This document shows positions 14,581 through 14,720 of a DNA stretch of 14,720 nt, piece after piece. The stretch comes from Saprospiraceae bacterium (GTDB taxonomy: Bacteria > Bacteroidota > Bacteroidia > Chitinophagales > Saprospiraceae), in NCBI GenBank assembly GCA_020630045.1, contig JAHDCE010000029.1, positions 1 through 14,720 of the forward strand, given 5' to 3'. A program made the translations under genes and the position numbers. Position 1 is the stretch's first letter, and every line of letters starts with the position of its first letter. Under the pieces are notes generated by a model. It did not search any database. It was not told the origin of the DNA and saw only the letters and a list, made by a program, of their open reading frames with translations.

Positions 14581-14720
14581 TTATTCCTCAATTGGAATGG
14601 TCAGTGTTACTTGGGTTCCGTTCGGACGACCGGACTTATCAAATAAATCCTTTAATTGGATTTGAATGTCCATGCCTTCGAAATCCGACAGGAGTTGACG
14701 ACGGTCTTTGGTAATTTGCA
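14581..14720 (-). CDS. LytS-type sensor histidine kinase, C-terminal end (partial)
   Basis: Only the last 46 codons are in the window; the 5' part lies beyond 14720. The translated end reads QITKDRRQLLSDFEGMDI then QIQLKDLFDKSGRPNGTQV and stops after LTIPIEE. This is the usual end of the HATPase domain in Bacteroidota LytS/YehU-like kinases: the region after the last ATP-binding glycine box, with a -x-x-KSG-x-P-x-GT-x-V-x-x-x-IPI pattern. It is directly upstream of the LytTR regulator with a 12-base gap, which supports the pairing. Sensor domains and membrane segments cannot be seen. Confidence 0.8.
   Translation of the reverse strand, partial: QITKDRRQLLSDFEGMDIQIQLKDLFDKSGRPNGTQVTLTIPIEE

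Overview
The window looks like a chromosomal segment of a Bacteroidota bacterium, plausibly from the Saprospiria/Cytophagia side of the phylum (inferred from gene content only). The evidence is a secreted protein with a C-terminal type IX secretion sorting domain, several Bacteroidota-type promoters (TTG or TTTG, a spacer of about 19-21, then TAnnTTTG), a long SecA of 1111 residues ending in a zinc-binding SEC-C tail, lipoproteins with Bacteroidota-like signals, and a LytS/LytT-type two-component pair. No tRNA, rRNA, CRISPR array or transposase gene was found.

Layout. Positions 1-350 hold the end of a repeat element, a strong terminator for a gene outside the window, and a well-formed promoter for a CUB-CUB-PKD-CUB protein with a type IX sorting domain (351-2063, +). 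On the minus strand follow a DUF1761 membrane protein, an AT-rich lipoprotein and secA, each boundary marked by a terminator or a -7 box. A 328-bp gap leads to an Rpn/PD-(D/E)XK nuclease-like gene (7220-8272, -) that has been cut in two. A thioredoxin-fold protein (8454-8948, +) and a sterol-desaturase-family membrane enzyme (9055-9915, -) converge on a bidirectional terminator. Then come a small lipoprotein and tex (both -), a divergent Dabb-domain lipoprotein (+), a 515-bp convergent gap full of repeats, and a LytTR response regulator (-) preceded by the 3' end of its presumed sensor kinase, which runs off the window.

The most notable structure is a 160-bp palindromic element (7821-7980) inserted in the Rpn-like gene. 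It begins AGTACTCG and ends CGAGTACT, is flanked on both sides by TA, and is an imperfect palindrome along its whole length. Removing it with one TA restores an uninterrupted 296-residue reading frame. This is the pattern expected of a non-autonomous (MITE-like) element moved by an IS630/Tc1-mariner-type transposase. The first 49 bases of the window match one end of the same family, also followed by TA, so the family is multicopy.

A second area of interest is the gap 13295-13809. It has a 21-bp-period triplicate direct repeat (GTAAAAACCGGT core) next to the LytTR regulator gene, a 165-bp inverted-repeat structure and a possible 24-residue membrane peptide. The genes otherwise appear to be independent housekeeping or envelope units: protein export (secA, the CUB protein), redox (thioredoxin-like), lipid modification (desaturase family), transcription/RNA (tex) and signalling (the LytS/LytT pair).
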